DNA of 64,000 bases. Source: Herbaspirillum sp. CF444. Its GTDB lineage: Bacteria; Pseudomonadota; Gammaproteobacteria; Burkholderiales; Burkholderiaceae_D. Below the pieces are notes generated by a model that ran no database searches, had not been told where the DNA came from, and saw only the letters and a list, made by a program, of their open reading frames with translations. Where the stretch lies: the NCBI RefSeq assembly GCF_000282135.1, contig NZ_AKJW01000059.1, positions 151,638 to 215,637 on the forward strand, in the 5' to 3' direction. Below, one piece after another: positions 37,235 through 46,615 of this stretch. The position numbers and the translations under genes are program-made. Each line of letters starts with the position of its first letter. The stretch's first letter is position 1.

Positions 37235-38320
37235 ATGGGAATCACGCATTTTGCGCTGAAGCTTGGCGTAGCAGCAGTCTTGAGCAGCGCACTCTGTGCC
37301 GGCGTCAATGCCGCCACGATGGTGTACGTGTCCAACGCCGACAGCAAGGACATCTACGTCATGCGACTGAACCGGGACGGCAGCGTCACGCCGGTCGAGC
37401 AGGTGCAAACCGGCGGCACCGTCATGCCGCTGGCGTTCAGCCCGGACCATCGCCGCCTGTACGCCTCGCTGCGCTCGCAACCGTATTCCGTGACCACCTT
37501 TGCCGTCGATCAGCAAAGCGGCAAACTCAGGGCGCTGTCCACCGTGCCGCTGGCCGACAACATGGCGAACCTGGCGACCGACAAGACCGGCCGTTTCCTG
37601 TTTGCCGCGTCCTATACCGGCCACAAGATTTCGGTCAATCCGATCAGCGCCGCCGGTCTGGTGCAGGGGCCTGCCGTCGTCATCAACACCGGCAAGAATG
37701 CCCACGCAGTGGGCAGCGATCCGAAGAACAATTTCGTCTTTGCGTCCAACCTCGGCAGCGACGTCATCCTGCAATTCAAGTTCGACGTCGCCACCGGCAC
37801 GCTGACGCCGAATACGCCGCCGTCGGTCGCCACCAAGGCCGGCGCCGGCCCGCGCCATTTCGTGTTCCATCCGAATCTGCGCTATGTGTTCTCGACCAAT
37901 GAGCTCGACGGCACGGTCAACACTTACGCCTACGATGCGGCGCACGGCACGCTGACCCTGCAAGGCAGCGTCTCGGTCGTGCCGGCCGGATTCAAGGGCG
38001 ATGCGCCGGCGGCGGCCGATATTCACCTGACGCCGGACGGCCGTTTCCTGTATGCCTCCGAACGCACGTCGAGCACGCTGGCCGCTTTTCGCGTCAATGC
38101 CGCGACCGGCGCCTTGACGCTGATCGGCAATGTGCCGACCGAGACCCAGCCGCGCGGTTTCAACATCGATCCGCAGGGCAAGTATCTGCTGGCGGTCGGA
38201 CAAAAGTCCAACGGCCTGACCAGCTACGCCATCAACCAGAAAACCGGCGCGCTGACGCCGCTGCAGCACTATGAGCTGGGCAAGAATCCGAACTGGGTGG
38301 AGATCGTCAGTTTCCCTTGA
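37235..38320 (+). CDS. Exported lactonase-family beta-propeller
   Basis: A 361-residue protein with a signal peptide (MGITHFALKLGVAAVLSSAL, cleavage about VNA-ATMVYV) and a seven-bladed propeller of the 6-phosphogluconolactonase (Pgl/YbhE) family; blades repeat patterns such as YVSNADSKDIYV, GPRHFVFHPNLRYVFS and LTPDGRFLYASERT. It would open a sugar-acid lactone. Next to garD, galactarolactone or glucarolactone in the periplasm is a reasonable substrate, but this is inference. Cytoplasmic Pgl is ruled out by the signal peptide. Confidence 0.85.
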   Translation: MGITHFALKLGVAAVLSSALCAGVNAATMVYVSNADSKDIYVMRLNRDGSVTPVEQVQTGGTVMPLAFSPDHRRLYASLRSQPYSVTTFAVDQQSGKLRALSTVPLADNMANLATDKTGRFLFAASYTGHKISVNPISAAGLVQGPAVVINTGKNAHAVGSDPKNNFVFASNLGSDVILQFKFDVATGTLTPNTPPSVATKAGAGPRHFVFHPNLRYVFSTNELDGTVNTYAYDAAHGTLTLQGSVSVVPAGFKGDAPAAADIHLTPDGRFLYASERTSSTLAAFRVNAATGALTLIGNVPTETQPRGFNIDPQGKYLLAVGQKSNGLTSYAINQKTGALTPLQHYELGKNPNWVEIVSFP

Positions 38321-38356
38321 GTTCCCCCGGCTTGCCTGGCAAGGCGGCAGATCAAG

Positions 38357-38384
38357 AATCCCTCGCGATGTCATGCGGGGGATT
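38357..38384 (+). terminator. Hairpin after the lactonase-like gene
   Basis: AATCCCTCGC / GCGGGGGATT form a stem with GATGTCAT loop and one mismatch. Only a short T run follows, so its strength is uncertain. Confidence 0.5.
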
Positions 38385-38537
38385 TGTCGTTGGCGCTGAA
38401 AAATTATCTATTCGTCAACCTTGCCATTGATTTTTCGCAAATACGGCGTAAATAAGCGGACCGTTTTTTCAGCCTTGTTCTAAGATGGCAAGGTCACGTT
38501 GAGCGTGCGGAACAAACATAATAAACAGGAGCAGGGA

Positions 38538-40112
38538 ATGCGAAATATCACCGTTCGTTTCAGCCTCATGGGAGCGTTGGCGTTGTTCGCCGCCATGATC
38601 GCGCTGGGCGCCGCCGTCGGCATCTTCGCGCTGGGCCGCGCCAATCAGTCGACCGTGATGGTGCATGACGTCGCCTCGCGCGCATTGACCATCAACGATG
38701 CTTACAAGGACACCACGCGCACGCGCGCGGCGCTGACGCGCGCCTATAGCGCACTGAAAGAGCAGAACGATCAGGAAGTCAAGAACTCGGCGTTGAAGAG
38801 CGCACAGACCAGTTACGACCGCACGCTGAAGCAGCTGGATGAATTCAACAAGGCGCCGGCCTTCAAAGGACAGGACGACAAGCTCAAGGCGGATCTGGTC
38901 GATGCCGGCAAGCAGTTGTCGGAGGTGCTGAACAAGGCCGCCGACGCGTTGCGCAACAACGATACGGCTGCTTACGCAGCGATCAACGGCCGCGACATCA
39001 CGGCCAGGGGAGCGAGTTTCTCGACTTTGCTGGAGAAATTCCAGAAACTGACCAAGGACTTGTCGGAAGACATCGTCGCCGAACGCGAGCGTGAGTACAA
39101 CATGGTGGTCTGGCTGGTGGTGGTCGGTCTGGTCGCTGCGTTGGCGCTGGTGCTGACGGTGCATTTCGTCTTGCGCGGCATCGTGCTGACGCCGTTGAAC
39201 CGCGCCGTCACCCTGCTGGACCAGGTGGCCAACGGTGACCTGACCATGAAGATTCCCGATCCGGGCCGCAATGAAATCGGCCGTCTGTTCGCCTCCATCC
39301 GCAACATGCAGCAAGGCTTGCTCACTACCGTCTCGCGCGTGCGCAGCAGCACCGACATCATCAATACCGGCGCACAGGAAATCGCCGCGGGCAATCTCGA
39401 CCTGTCTTCGCGCACCGAGACGCAGGCCAGCTCGCTGGAAGAGACCGCGGCATCGATGGAGCAACTGACCGGCACCGTAAAACAAAACGCCGAGAACGCT
39501 CAGCAAGCCAACCAGCTTGCCCACTCGGCATCCGAGACCGCGGTCAAGGGCGGCGAGGTGGTGGAGCAAGTGGTCGACACCATGAATGCGATCAACGAGT
39601 CGTCGAAGAAGATCGTCGACATCATCAGCGTGATCGACGGCATTGCCTTCCAGACCAATATCCTGGCGTTGAACGCGGCAGTGGAAGCCGCCCGTGCCGG
39701 CGAACAGGGGCGTGGCTTCGCGGTCGTGGCGTCGGAAGTGCGCAGCCTGGCGCAGCGTTCCGCCGCCGCCGCGAAAGAGATCAAGGAACTAATCACCGAC
39801 TCGGTGGAAAAAGTCGACTCCGGCAGCCGCCTGGTCGAGCACGCCGGCAAGACCATGAGCGAAGTGGTGGCGAGCGTGCGCCGCGTGACCGACATCGTCG
39901 GCGAGATCAGTTCGGCCAGTCGCGAGCAGAGCGAAGGCATCGGTCAGGTCAACAATGCGATCACGCAGATGGATGAAGTCACGCAGCAAAACGCCGCGCT
40001 GGTGGAAGAGGCCGCCGCCGCTGCGCAGTCGCTGCAAACACAGGCGGTCACGCTGGCCGACGCGGTCAGTATTTTCCGGATAGAGGCGCAAGCCGTGGCG
40101 ACAGTCCGGTAG
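38538..40112 (+). CDS. Methyl-accepting chemotaxis protein
   Basis: A 524-residue chemoreceptor. Two spans (near residues 10-32 and 190-212) enclose a four-helix-bundle ligand domain, then HAMP and a signalling domain with the conserved hairpin [44 protein letters not shown]. The likely start is the ATG at 38538, preceded by AGGAGCAGGG, not 38499. No C-terminal CheR/CheB pentapeptide is visible. With a second receptor it flanks the E1 gene inside the galactarate region, so it may sense sugar acids (inference). Confidence 0.93.
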   Translation: MRNITVRFSLMGALALFAAMIALGAAVGIFALGRANQSTVMVHDVASRALTINDAYKDTTRTRAALTRAYSALKEQNDQEVKNSALKSAQTSYDRTLKQLDEFNKAPAFKGQDDKLKADLVDAGKQLSEVLNKAADALRNNDTAAYAAINGRDITARGASFSTLLEKFQKLTKDLSEDIVAEREREYNMVVWLVVVGLVAALALVLTVHFVLRGIVLTPLNRAVTLLDQVANGDLTMKIPDPGRNEIGRLFASIRNMQQGLLTTVSRVRSSTDIINTGAQEIAAGNLDLSSRTETQASSLEETAASMEQLTGTVKQNAENAQQANQLAHSASETAVKGGEVVEQVVDTMNAINESSKKIVDIISVIDGIAFQTNILALNAAVEAARAGEQGRGFAVVASEVRSLAQRSAAAAKEIKELITDSVEKVDSGSRLVEHAGKTMSEVVASVRRVTDIVGEISSASREQSEGIGQVNNAITQMDEVTQQNAALVEEAAAAAQSLQTQAVTLADAVSIFRIEAQAVATVR

Positions 40113-40137
40113 CCGGCCTGTCGCCACGTCCTTCCTT

Positions 40138-42774
40138 CTACAGCTTCTGCTTCCTTGCCAAAGCGTCGGCCACCAGCCGGCGTTGCTCGTGCTGATGGCG
40201 TCTCAGCGACGAGTGCGCACCCGCAGCCGTAGCGATACGGCATACGTTGCGCAAGGCGATCCCCGGCGGCAAACTTTCTTCAAGGGCATCGCGCACGAAG
40301 CGCCACGCGCCCTGGTTCTTGTCTTCTTCCTGCGCCCAGACCACTTCGGATAAATGAGGGAAGGCTGCCAGCGCCTCGCTCAGCGCATCCTCGGGGAACG
40401 GATATAACTGTTCAACGCGGATGATGGCAGTGGCGACGTCGTTCGCTTCATTGCGGGCCGCCTCGATGTCATAAAAGAACTTGCCGCTGCACAGAATGAC
40501 GCGATCTACCGCGGTCGGATCGGCAACGTTGCGGTCGGTCAGCAGCGGCTTGAATTCGCCTTCGGCCATTTCCTGCAGCGATGAATGAGACCGCGGGTTG
40601 CCATAGAGCTGCGACTTCGGCGACATGACGACCAAAGGTTTGCGATCCGTCGCCACGGCTTGCTGACGCAGCAGATGGAACCACTGCGCCGAAGTGGAGG
40701 GGAACGCGATGCGCATGTTGCGGTCCGCGCAGAGTTGCAGGAAGCGCCCGAGGTAAGCGGTCGAGTGTTCCGGGCCGGCGCCTTCCTGGCCGTGCGGCAG
40801 CAGCATGGTCAGGCCGGAGCGATATCCCCATTTGTGTTCGCCCGGCGCAATGTACTGGTCGACGATGACCTGGGCGCCATTGACGAAGTCGCCGAACTGC
40901 GCTTCCCAGATCGTCAGCCGGCGTTGCGCCTGAACGCTGTAGCCGTATTCGAAGCCGAGCACGGCTTCTTCGGTCAGCGGCGAATTGACGATGTCGAAGC
41001 GGCCCTGATCGGCGCCGATATGGTCGAGCGGAATGAATACCCCGCCGGCATGCGCGTCGATGTCATCCTGTGCAAACCAGCGTGCATGGCGATGCATGAA
41101 GGTGCCGTGGCCGACGTCGAGGCCGGACACGCGGATGTCGACGCCATCGCCGAGCAGCGATGCGCAAGCGAGGTTTTCAGCGAAGCACCAGTCGACCGGG
41201 TGTTGCGCGTCGGCGGCGCCGGCTTGCCATTTCTGAATCAGTTTCCGGATGACCGCATGCACCGTGAAGTCCTCGGGCGGGGTGGTGATGATTGCCGCCA
41301 GCGCTTGCAGGCGCTCGATCGACGGCGCTTGGAAACGCAACCCGGAGGCGTTATTGTCGGTCGCCGGCGGCATCTGCATGGCAGGCTTGCTTTCCGTTGA
41401 ACGCGTCAGCACCGTTCGCAATATGTCGGCGCGCAGGTTGTCGATGTCGCTTGCCGCGGTCGCGTTTGCAGCATCGCCGGCAAGGCGCGCATGGTAAAGC
41501 GTTGTAACCGGCGGATGGCGCGTGATCGCCGCCTGCAGGCGCGGATGGGTAAGGGCCGGGATGTCATGCTCGGAATGCCCGAGGCGGCGATAGCCGATCA
41601 GGTCGATGATGACGTCGGCGCCATATTTCATGCGGTATTCGAAAGCGATCGCGGCAGCGCGGACGAGGTCGTCAGGGTGATCTGCGTTGACACGGATCAC
41701 CGGTGCATCGACGAGGCGGCCGATATCGGTGCAGTAGAGATTGCCGGCCACGTCCATGGCGTTGGACGTGGTGAAGGCGATCTGGTTGTTGACGATGATA
41801 TGGATGGTGCCGCCCAGCGTATAGCCTTCGGCGCGCGTCAGGTTCAGGGTTTCCATGACAATGCCCTGGCCGGCGAACGCAGCGTCGCCATGCACCATGA
41901 CCGGCACGCATCCCGTGTCGGGATTGTCGTCCTGGAAGGCGCGCGCCATGCCGCTGACGACCGGATAGACGCTTTGCAGGTGCGAGGGATTGTGCGCCAG
42001 GAATACCGCGACCTCGCCATGTCCGGTCTGCTTCAGGGCGCTGCCGCCAAGATGGAAGGGCAGGTCGTTCTGGCTGATGGCTTCGTGGGAGTCATGATTG
42101 AGGCAAGCCAGGATATGCTGCACGGGGAAGTCCATCAGATTGACCAGCATGTTCAACCTGCCGCGATGAGGCAGTCCGAGGAACATTTGCCGTACGCCGT
42201 GGCGTGCGGCGTTCTCGATCAGTATGTCCATCAACGGCAGCAGGCTTTCGCAACCTTCCAGCGAAAAGCGCTTGGCATGCGACGCGGTGGCGGCGAGGTG
42301 GCGTTCCCATACTTCCGCCGTGAGCAGCCGGTGAAATATCGCCTGGCGCTGCGCTGCCGCAGGCGCGGTCGACGAAACGGCTTCCATGCGGGAAAACAGC
42401 CAGGCGCGGCGTGATTCGTCGCGTATGCCGCTGCAGTCCAGCGCGATGGCGCCGCAATAGATGGCTTTCAACTGGCGGTCGAGTTGCTGCACCGTCGTGG
42501 CGGAGGGAAAGAACGTGCTGCCGGGCGGACGCGCCATGGCCGGATCGAGTCCATAGAATTCCGGCGTGAGTTCGGCCGGCATCGGCGCGGCTTGCTGAGC
42601 GGATGACGTGAGCGGGTCGAGGCGCGCGATGCGGTGGCCGAGGTTGCGGTGCGCCTGGATGAACTGCGCAATGTACCAGGACGACAGCGCGGTGGCATCG
42701 ACGGCGGCAGGCTCCTCGGAGGGAATGAAGGACAAGCGCGGCAGCGCAAGGTGTTCAGGATAGTTGTTTGACAT
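40138..42774 (-). CDS. Orphan 2-oxoglutarate dehydrogenase E1-like enzyme
   Basis: A thiamine-diphosphate enzyme of 878 residues following SucA: RNLGHRIARLDPL, LPHRGRLNMLVNLM, HGDAAFAGQGIVMETLNLT, VNNQIAFTTSN, DVIIDLIGYRRLGHSEHD and GHGTFMHRHARW. No E2 or E3 gene is adjacent. The N-terminus begins about 50 residues later than in SucA and lacks the WLxxSYLSGAN..W..QLYEDF segment that docks on E2. I infer a free-standing 2-oxoglutarate (or related 2-oxoacid) decarboxylase or carboligase. Its place among galactarate genes, whose end product is 2-oxoglutarate, supports that substrate. Confidence 0.88.
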   Translation of the reverse strand: MSNNYPEHLALPRLSFIPSEEPAAVDATALSSWYIAQFIQAHRNLGHRIARLDPLTSSAQQAAPMPAELTPEFYGLDPAMARPPGSTFFPSATTVQQLDRQLKAIYCGAIALDCSGIRDESRRAWLFSRMEAVSSTAPAAAQRQAIFHRLLTAEVWERHLAATASHAKRFSLEGCESLLPLMDILIENAARHGVRQMFLGLPHRGRLNMLVNLMDFPVQHILACLNHDSHEAISQNDLPFHLGGSALKQTGHGEVAVFLAHNPSHLQSVYPVVSGMARAFQDDNPDTGCVPVMVHGDAAFAGQGIVMETLNLTRAEGYTLGGTIHIIVNNQIAFTTSNAMDVAGNLYCTDIGRLVDAPVIRVNADHPDDLVRAAAIAFEYRMKYGADVIIDLIGYRRLGHSEHDIPALTHPRLQAAITRHPPVTTLYHARLAGDAANATAASDIDNLRADILRTVLTRSTESKPAMQMPPATDNNASGLRFQAPSIERLQALAAIITTPPEDFTVHAVIRKLIQKWQAGAADAQHPVDWCFAENLACASLLGDGVDIRVSGLDVGHGTFMHRHARWFAQDDIDAHAGGVFIPLDHIGADQGRFDIVNSPLTEEAVLGFEYGYSVQAQRRLTIWEAQFGDFVNGAQVIVDQYIAPGEHKWGYRSGLTMLLPHGQEGAGPEHSTAYLGRFLQLCADRNMRIAFPSTSAQWFHLLRQQAVATDRKPLVVMSPKSQLYGNPRSHSSLQEMAEGEFKPLLTDRNVADPTAVDRVILCSGKFFYDIEAARNEANDVATAIIRVEQLYPFPEDALSEALAAFPHLSEVVWAQEEDKNQGAWRFVRDALEESLPPGIALRNVCRIATAAGAHSSLRRHQHEQRRLVADALARKQKL

Positions 42775-43011
42775 GGTCTAGGGAGAAGAGAAATGCGGTT
42801 GTAGAAGTCCGCTGCCTCATTCCGACCGCCCCGTGCCGGTCTCGCCACATACAGCGTGAGGGCGAGACCGGCGCGCGGCGTCTTCCAACAGGCGGCAAGA
42901 CGGCCCGGGGCGCTGCGGCCGCGACTGCAAACTCAGCGACCTAAGTCAATGCAAAGCGCTCCGTTTGTTTCTTCTGTTCGAGCCGGTCCCGGAAAACCGG
43001 CTCGCGTCTCC

Positions 43012-44682
43012 TTACGTTGACGCGCTGAACGCGAGTTCAGGCGTCTTGTTTGCGCCCAGCCGGGAGGGTTTCGCTGTGATATCGATGGAGCGGCGAGGCG
43101 AGCCGCCGCGGGTAGTCGTCGTCGCCGGCAGCAGGTCGCTGTCGAGGGTGAAAATGCTGACCATATCGGTCAGCTGACCGGTCTGGTCTTGCAGGGCTTG
43201 TGCTGCCGCGGCGCTCTGTTCGACCAGTGCGGCGTTTTCCTGCGTGACCTGATCCATCAGCGTAATGGCCTGGTTGATCTGTTCGATGCCGGCACTCTGT
43301 TCCTGGCTGGAAGAACTGATTTCCGCAACGATGTCGGTGACGTGCCGGATGCTGTTGACCACGTCCTGGATGGTTTGTCCGGCTTGTTCGACCATTTTGC
43401 TGCCGTTGTCGACCTGATTGACGGAGTGGCCGATCAGGGTCTTGATTTCCTTCGCGGCGACGGCGCTGCGTTGCGCGAGGTTGCGCACTTCGCTGGCGAC
43501 GACGGCGAAGCCGCGGCCGTGTTCGCCGGCGCGCGCCGCTTCGACGGCGGCGTTGAGGGCGAGAATGTTGGTCTGGAAGGCGATGCCGTCGATCACGCCG
43601 ATGATGTCGACGATCTTGCGCGACGAATTATTGATGGCGCTCATGGTGTCGACGACCTGTCCGACGGCATCGCCGCCTTTGATCGCGACGGCCGATGCGT
43701 TGGACGCCAGCTGGTTGGCCTGGCGTGCATTGTCGGCGTTCTGCCTGACCGCCGAGGTCAGCTGTTCCATCGCCGAGGCGGTTTCTTCCAGCGAGCTGGC
43801 TTGTTGTTCGGTGCGGCTGGACAGGTCCATGTTGCCGCTGGCGACTTCGCGTGAAGCCTCGGCGATGGTGTCCGTGCCTTTACGCACTTTGCTGACGATG
43901 CCGTGCAGATTTTCGATCATGACTTTGAGGGCCACCAGCAAGCGGCCGATTTCATCCTTGCTGTCGATTTCCAGATGGTGCGTCAGGTTGCCTTGGGCCA
44001 CGGCTTCGGCAAGATCGACGGCACGATTGATCGGCCGTGTGATGGTGCGCGTGATGAAGATACCGGTCACGATCGACAACAGCACCGCGCAAGCCGACAG
44101 GATCGCCATCTGGATCTTGGCATTGCGCGCCTGTTGGGCCGCATTGGCGACGTCGTTTTCCATTTCTTGCGCCTGGTAGTCGACCATCTTGTCGACCAGT
44201 ACGTAATAGGCGGCTTGCGTGCGGGCCATGTCGCCCTGGTAAAGATCGCGTGCTTCCTGTTGTTTGTTATCTGCAATCAGCTCGAAGAATTTACGCACGG
44301 TGACGCCATAGGCTGAACGCGATTCGAACTGTTGCTTGAACAGCGATTTGCTCTGTTCGTTCTGCAGCATCTTTTCGAATTTGGCGTAAGCCTCTGCATT
44401 GGCTTTGCGTAGCGCGGCATAGTCGTCCATGTATTTCTTGGCGCGCTCAGGCGAGCTTGTCAGCAGCAGGTTGCTGACGATGGCGTTGCCTTTGTTGCCG
44501 TTGTTCTTGATCTGGTTGCTGATGGCGATCAGCGAGTAACGCTCGCCGACGATGCGATCCATTTTTTCATTGTTGGCGTCAAGGTGCTGGATGCCGACGA
44601 TTGCTGTACCGATCAGCAAGGCAACGACCAGGGCGAACGCAGAGCCGAGACGGACTCCTATTTTGAGGTTGGAGATTTTCAT
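43012..44682 (-). CDS. Methyl-accepting chemotaxis protein
   Basis: A 556-residue chemoreceptor with an N-terminal span (LGSAFALVVALLIGTAIVGI), a four-helix periplasmic domain of about 160 residues, a second span (LSACAVLLSIVTGIFITRTI), HAMP, and the conserved hairpin region [42 protein letters not shown]. The C-terminal tail is about 60 residues without an NWETF-type tether. It is monocistronic, separated from the E1 gene by 237 bases. The ligand is unknown; see the other receptor for the galactarate context. Confidence 0.93.
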   Translation of the reverse strand: MKISNLKIGVRLGSAFALVVALLIGTAIVGIQHLDANNEKMDRIVGERYSLIAISNQIKNNGNKGNAIVSNLLLTSSPERAKKYMDDYAALRKANAEAYAKFEKMLQNEQSKSLFKQQFESRSAYGVTVRKFFELIADNKQQEARDLYQGDMARTQAAYYVLVDKMVDYQAQEMENDVANAAQQARNAKIQMAILSACAVLLSIVTGIFITRTITRPINRAVDLAEAVAQGNLTHHLEIDSKDEIGRLLVALKVMIENLHGIVSKVRKGTDTIAEASREVASGNMDLSSRTEQQASSLEETASAMEQLTSAVRQNADNARQANQLASNASAVAIKGGDAVGQVVDTMSAINNSSRKIVDIIGVIDGIAFQTNILALNAAVEAARAGEHGRGFAVVASEVRNLAQRSAVAAKEIKTLIGHSVNQVDNGSKMVEQAGQTIQDVVNSIRHVTDIVAEISSSSQEQSAGIEQINQAITLMDQVTQENAALVEQSAAAAQALQDQTGQLTDMVSIFTLDSDLLPATTTTRGGSPRRSIDITAKPSRLGANKTPELAFSAST

Positions 44683-45061
44683 TTGCTGCTCCTCTGTGGC
44701 GGGGTTTAATCAGCACGCGGTTTGCTTCCGGGTCTGTGGGGAACAGGGCAAGCGCGATTCGTAATACATGGCGGAATCCACGGGGCAGCGAGGTCAAAAC
44801 GATGTGGCTGCCGCGCAATGAATAAGAGCAAGAGTAGCGGGCAAATTGCCGAGAGTCTATAGGGATATCTCTGATGTTTTTCTAGCCATTGACACTCTGG
44901 ATAGGCATTCAAACACCTTATGTTTGGTAGGTTGCAAATCAAGACCAATTTGCGCAAAAAAAACGCCGGAGCTGATGCGCCGGCGTTGAAACCGCCGTTG
45001 CCGGCGGCTGTGGATACCTGATGAGGTCAGGGTTCTTTACATCGTCTCGTCACCTGCAAGA
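44683..45061. other. Gap before the ketoglutarate-semialdehyde dehydrogenase 3' end
   Basis: No gene is seen. It holds the promoter of the chemoreceptor on the minus strand and, at its right part, the terminator of the dehydrogenase gene. Confidence 0.5.
44956..44987 (-). terminator. Terminator of the kdgD / dehydrogenase unit
   Basis: On the minus strand AACGCCG / CGGCGTT pair around GCGCATCAGCTC, followed by TTTTTTTG. It lies 75 bases after the dehydrogenase stop. Confidence 0.8.
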
Positions 45062-46498
45062 TTATGCGGAGGTGTATGCAGTTTTCACGGTGGTGTAGAA
45101 CTCGGCAGCATAGGCGCCTTGCTCGCGCGGGCCGAAGCTCGATGCCTTGCGGCCGCCGAACGGTACGTGGTAATCGACGCCGGCAGTCGCCGTGTTGACC
45201 ATCACCATGCCGGCTTGCGCATTGCGCTTGAAGTGGGTGGCGTACTTCAGCGAGGTGGTGCAGATGCCCGACGACAGGCCGAACTCGGTGTCGTTGGCCA
45301 GTTGCAGCGCGTGCTCGTAATTGTCGGCAGGGATCACGGAAGCGACCGGTCCGAAAATTTCTTCACGCGAGATGCGCATGTCGTTGTTGCAGTCGGCGAA
45401 CAGCGCCGGCGTCATGTAGAAGCCGTCGGTGTCGCGCTTGACGCGCTCGCCGCCGAAGACGAGATTGGCGCCTTCCTGTTTGCCGATTTCCACGTACGAC
45501 AGGTTCTGGTCGAGTTGCGACTGATCGACCACCGGACCGATGTTGGTGTCCGCCGTCAGCGCGTGACCGATCTTCAGGCCGGCCAGCTGGTTGCGCGCCG
45601 CTTCGATGAAGCGCGGGTAGATGTCTTTTTCGACGATGATGCGGCTCGAGGCGGTGCAGCGTTGGCCGGTCGAGAAGAACGCGCCTTGCACGGCTGCCGT
45701 GACGGCGACGTTCAGGTCGGCATCGTTGAGCACGACCAGCGGATTCTTGCCGCCCATTTCGAGCTGGAACTTCGCCATGCGGGCGACGCAGCCTTGCGCT
45801 ACGCGGCCACCGGTCGAAACCGAACCGGTGAAGGTCAGGGCGCTGACGCGACGGTCGTCGATGAAGCGCTGGCCGACCACCGAACCGCGGCCCATGACCA
45901 GGTTGAACACGCCGGCCGGGATGCCTGAGCGGCTGATGATGTCGGCAATCGCCCAGGCGCTGCCCGGCACCAGTTCAGCCGGTTTGAAGACGACGGTGTT
46001 GCCGTAGGCCAGCGCCGGTGCGATCTTCCACGCCGGGATCGCCATCGGGAAATTCCACGGCGCGATGATGCCGACCACGCCGACCGGTTCGCGCGTGATT
46101 TCGATGTCCATGCCGGGACGCACGGAGGCCAGCTTCTGGCCCTGGATGCGCAGCACTTCGGCAGCGAAGAATTTGAAGATGTTGCCGGCGCGGCCGGCTT
46201 CGCCGATACCTTCGGCCAGTGTCTTGCCTTCTTCGCGCGACAGCAGGCGGCCGAGTTCTTCCTTGCGCGCCAGGATTTCGGAACCGATCTTGTCCAGTGC
46301 GTCGGAACGCGCCTGGATGTTGCCGACGCTCCATGCCGGGAAGGCGGCGTGCGCTGCGGCGATGGCGATGTCGGCTTGCGCGGCGTCGGCTTGTGCGTAT
46401 TCGCCGATGATGTCGGACAGGTCGGATGGATTGACGTTCTTGTTGATGCCGGCGCCTTGCAGCCATTCACCGTTGATGTAGTTCGCGAATTGGGTCAT
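45062..46498 (-). CDS. 2,5-dioxovalerate (ketoglutarate semialdehyde) dehydrogenase
   Basis: An aldehyde dehydrogenase of 478 residues. Motifs: NADP-binding WNFPMAIPAWKIAPALAYGNTVVFKPAE, FTGSVSTGGR, catalytic Glu in LEMGGKNPLVV, and catalytic Cys in FSTGQRCTASSR. By sequence type and by its place directly after the 5-dehydro-4-deoxyglucarate dehydratase gene, it should oxidise 2,5-dioxopentanoate to 2-oxoglutarate, the last step of the oxidative galactarate route. Succinate-semialdehyde dehydrogenase is the nearest alternative on sequence alone. Confidence 0.9.
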   Translation of the reverse strand: MTQFANYINGEWLQGAGINKNVNPSDLSDIIGEYAQADAAQADIAIAAAHAAFPAWSVGNIQARSDALDKIGSEILARKEELGRLLSREEGKTLAEGIGEAGRAGNIFKFFAAEVLRIQGQKLASVRPGMDIEITREPVGVVGIIAPWNFPMAIPAWKIAPALAYGNTVVFKPAELVPGSAWAIADIISRSGIPAGVFNLVMGRGSVVGQRFIDDRRVSALTFTGSVSTGGRVAQGCVARMAKFQLEMGGKNPLVVLNDADLNVAVTAAVQGAFFSTGQRCTASSRIIVEKDIYPRFIEAARNQLAGLKIGHALTADTNIGPVVDQSQLDQNLSYVEIGKQEGANLVFGGERVKRDTDGFYMTPALFADCNNDMRISREEIFGPVASVIPADNYEHALQLANDTEFGLSSGICTTSLKYATHFKRNAQAGMVMVNTATAGVDYHVPFGGRKASSFGPREQGAYAAEFYTTVKTAYTSA

Positions 46499-46582
46499 CG
46501 ATTTCTCCTGGATGTGGAAGCCAAAACTGACCGCGGGAAGAATCCGGCGGTCAGTCGAGGGCTTAGTTATTTATTGTGTGAT

Positions 46583-46615
46583 GTTGCAATTGAGGTTGCA
46601 ATTGAGGTTGCAATT
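46583..46615. repeat. 12-bp tandem repeat at the kdgD 3' end
   Basis: GTTGCAATTGAG occurs twice in tandem, followed by a third partial copy GTTGCAATT that runs into the kdgD stop codon. Each unit contains the palindrome CAATTG or TTGCAA. It may form a slipped structure between two co-transcribed genes. Confidence 0.7.
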
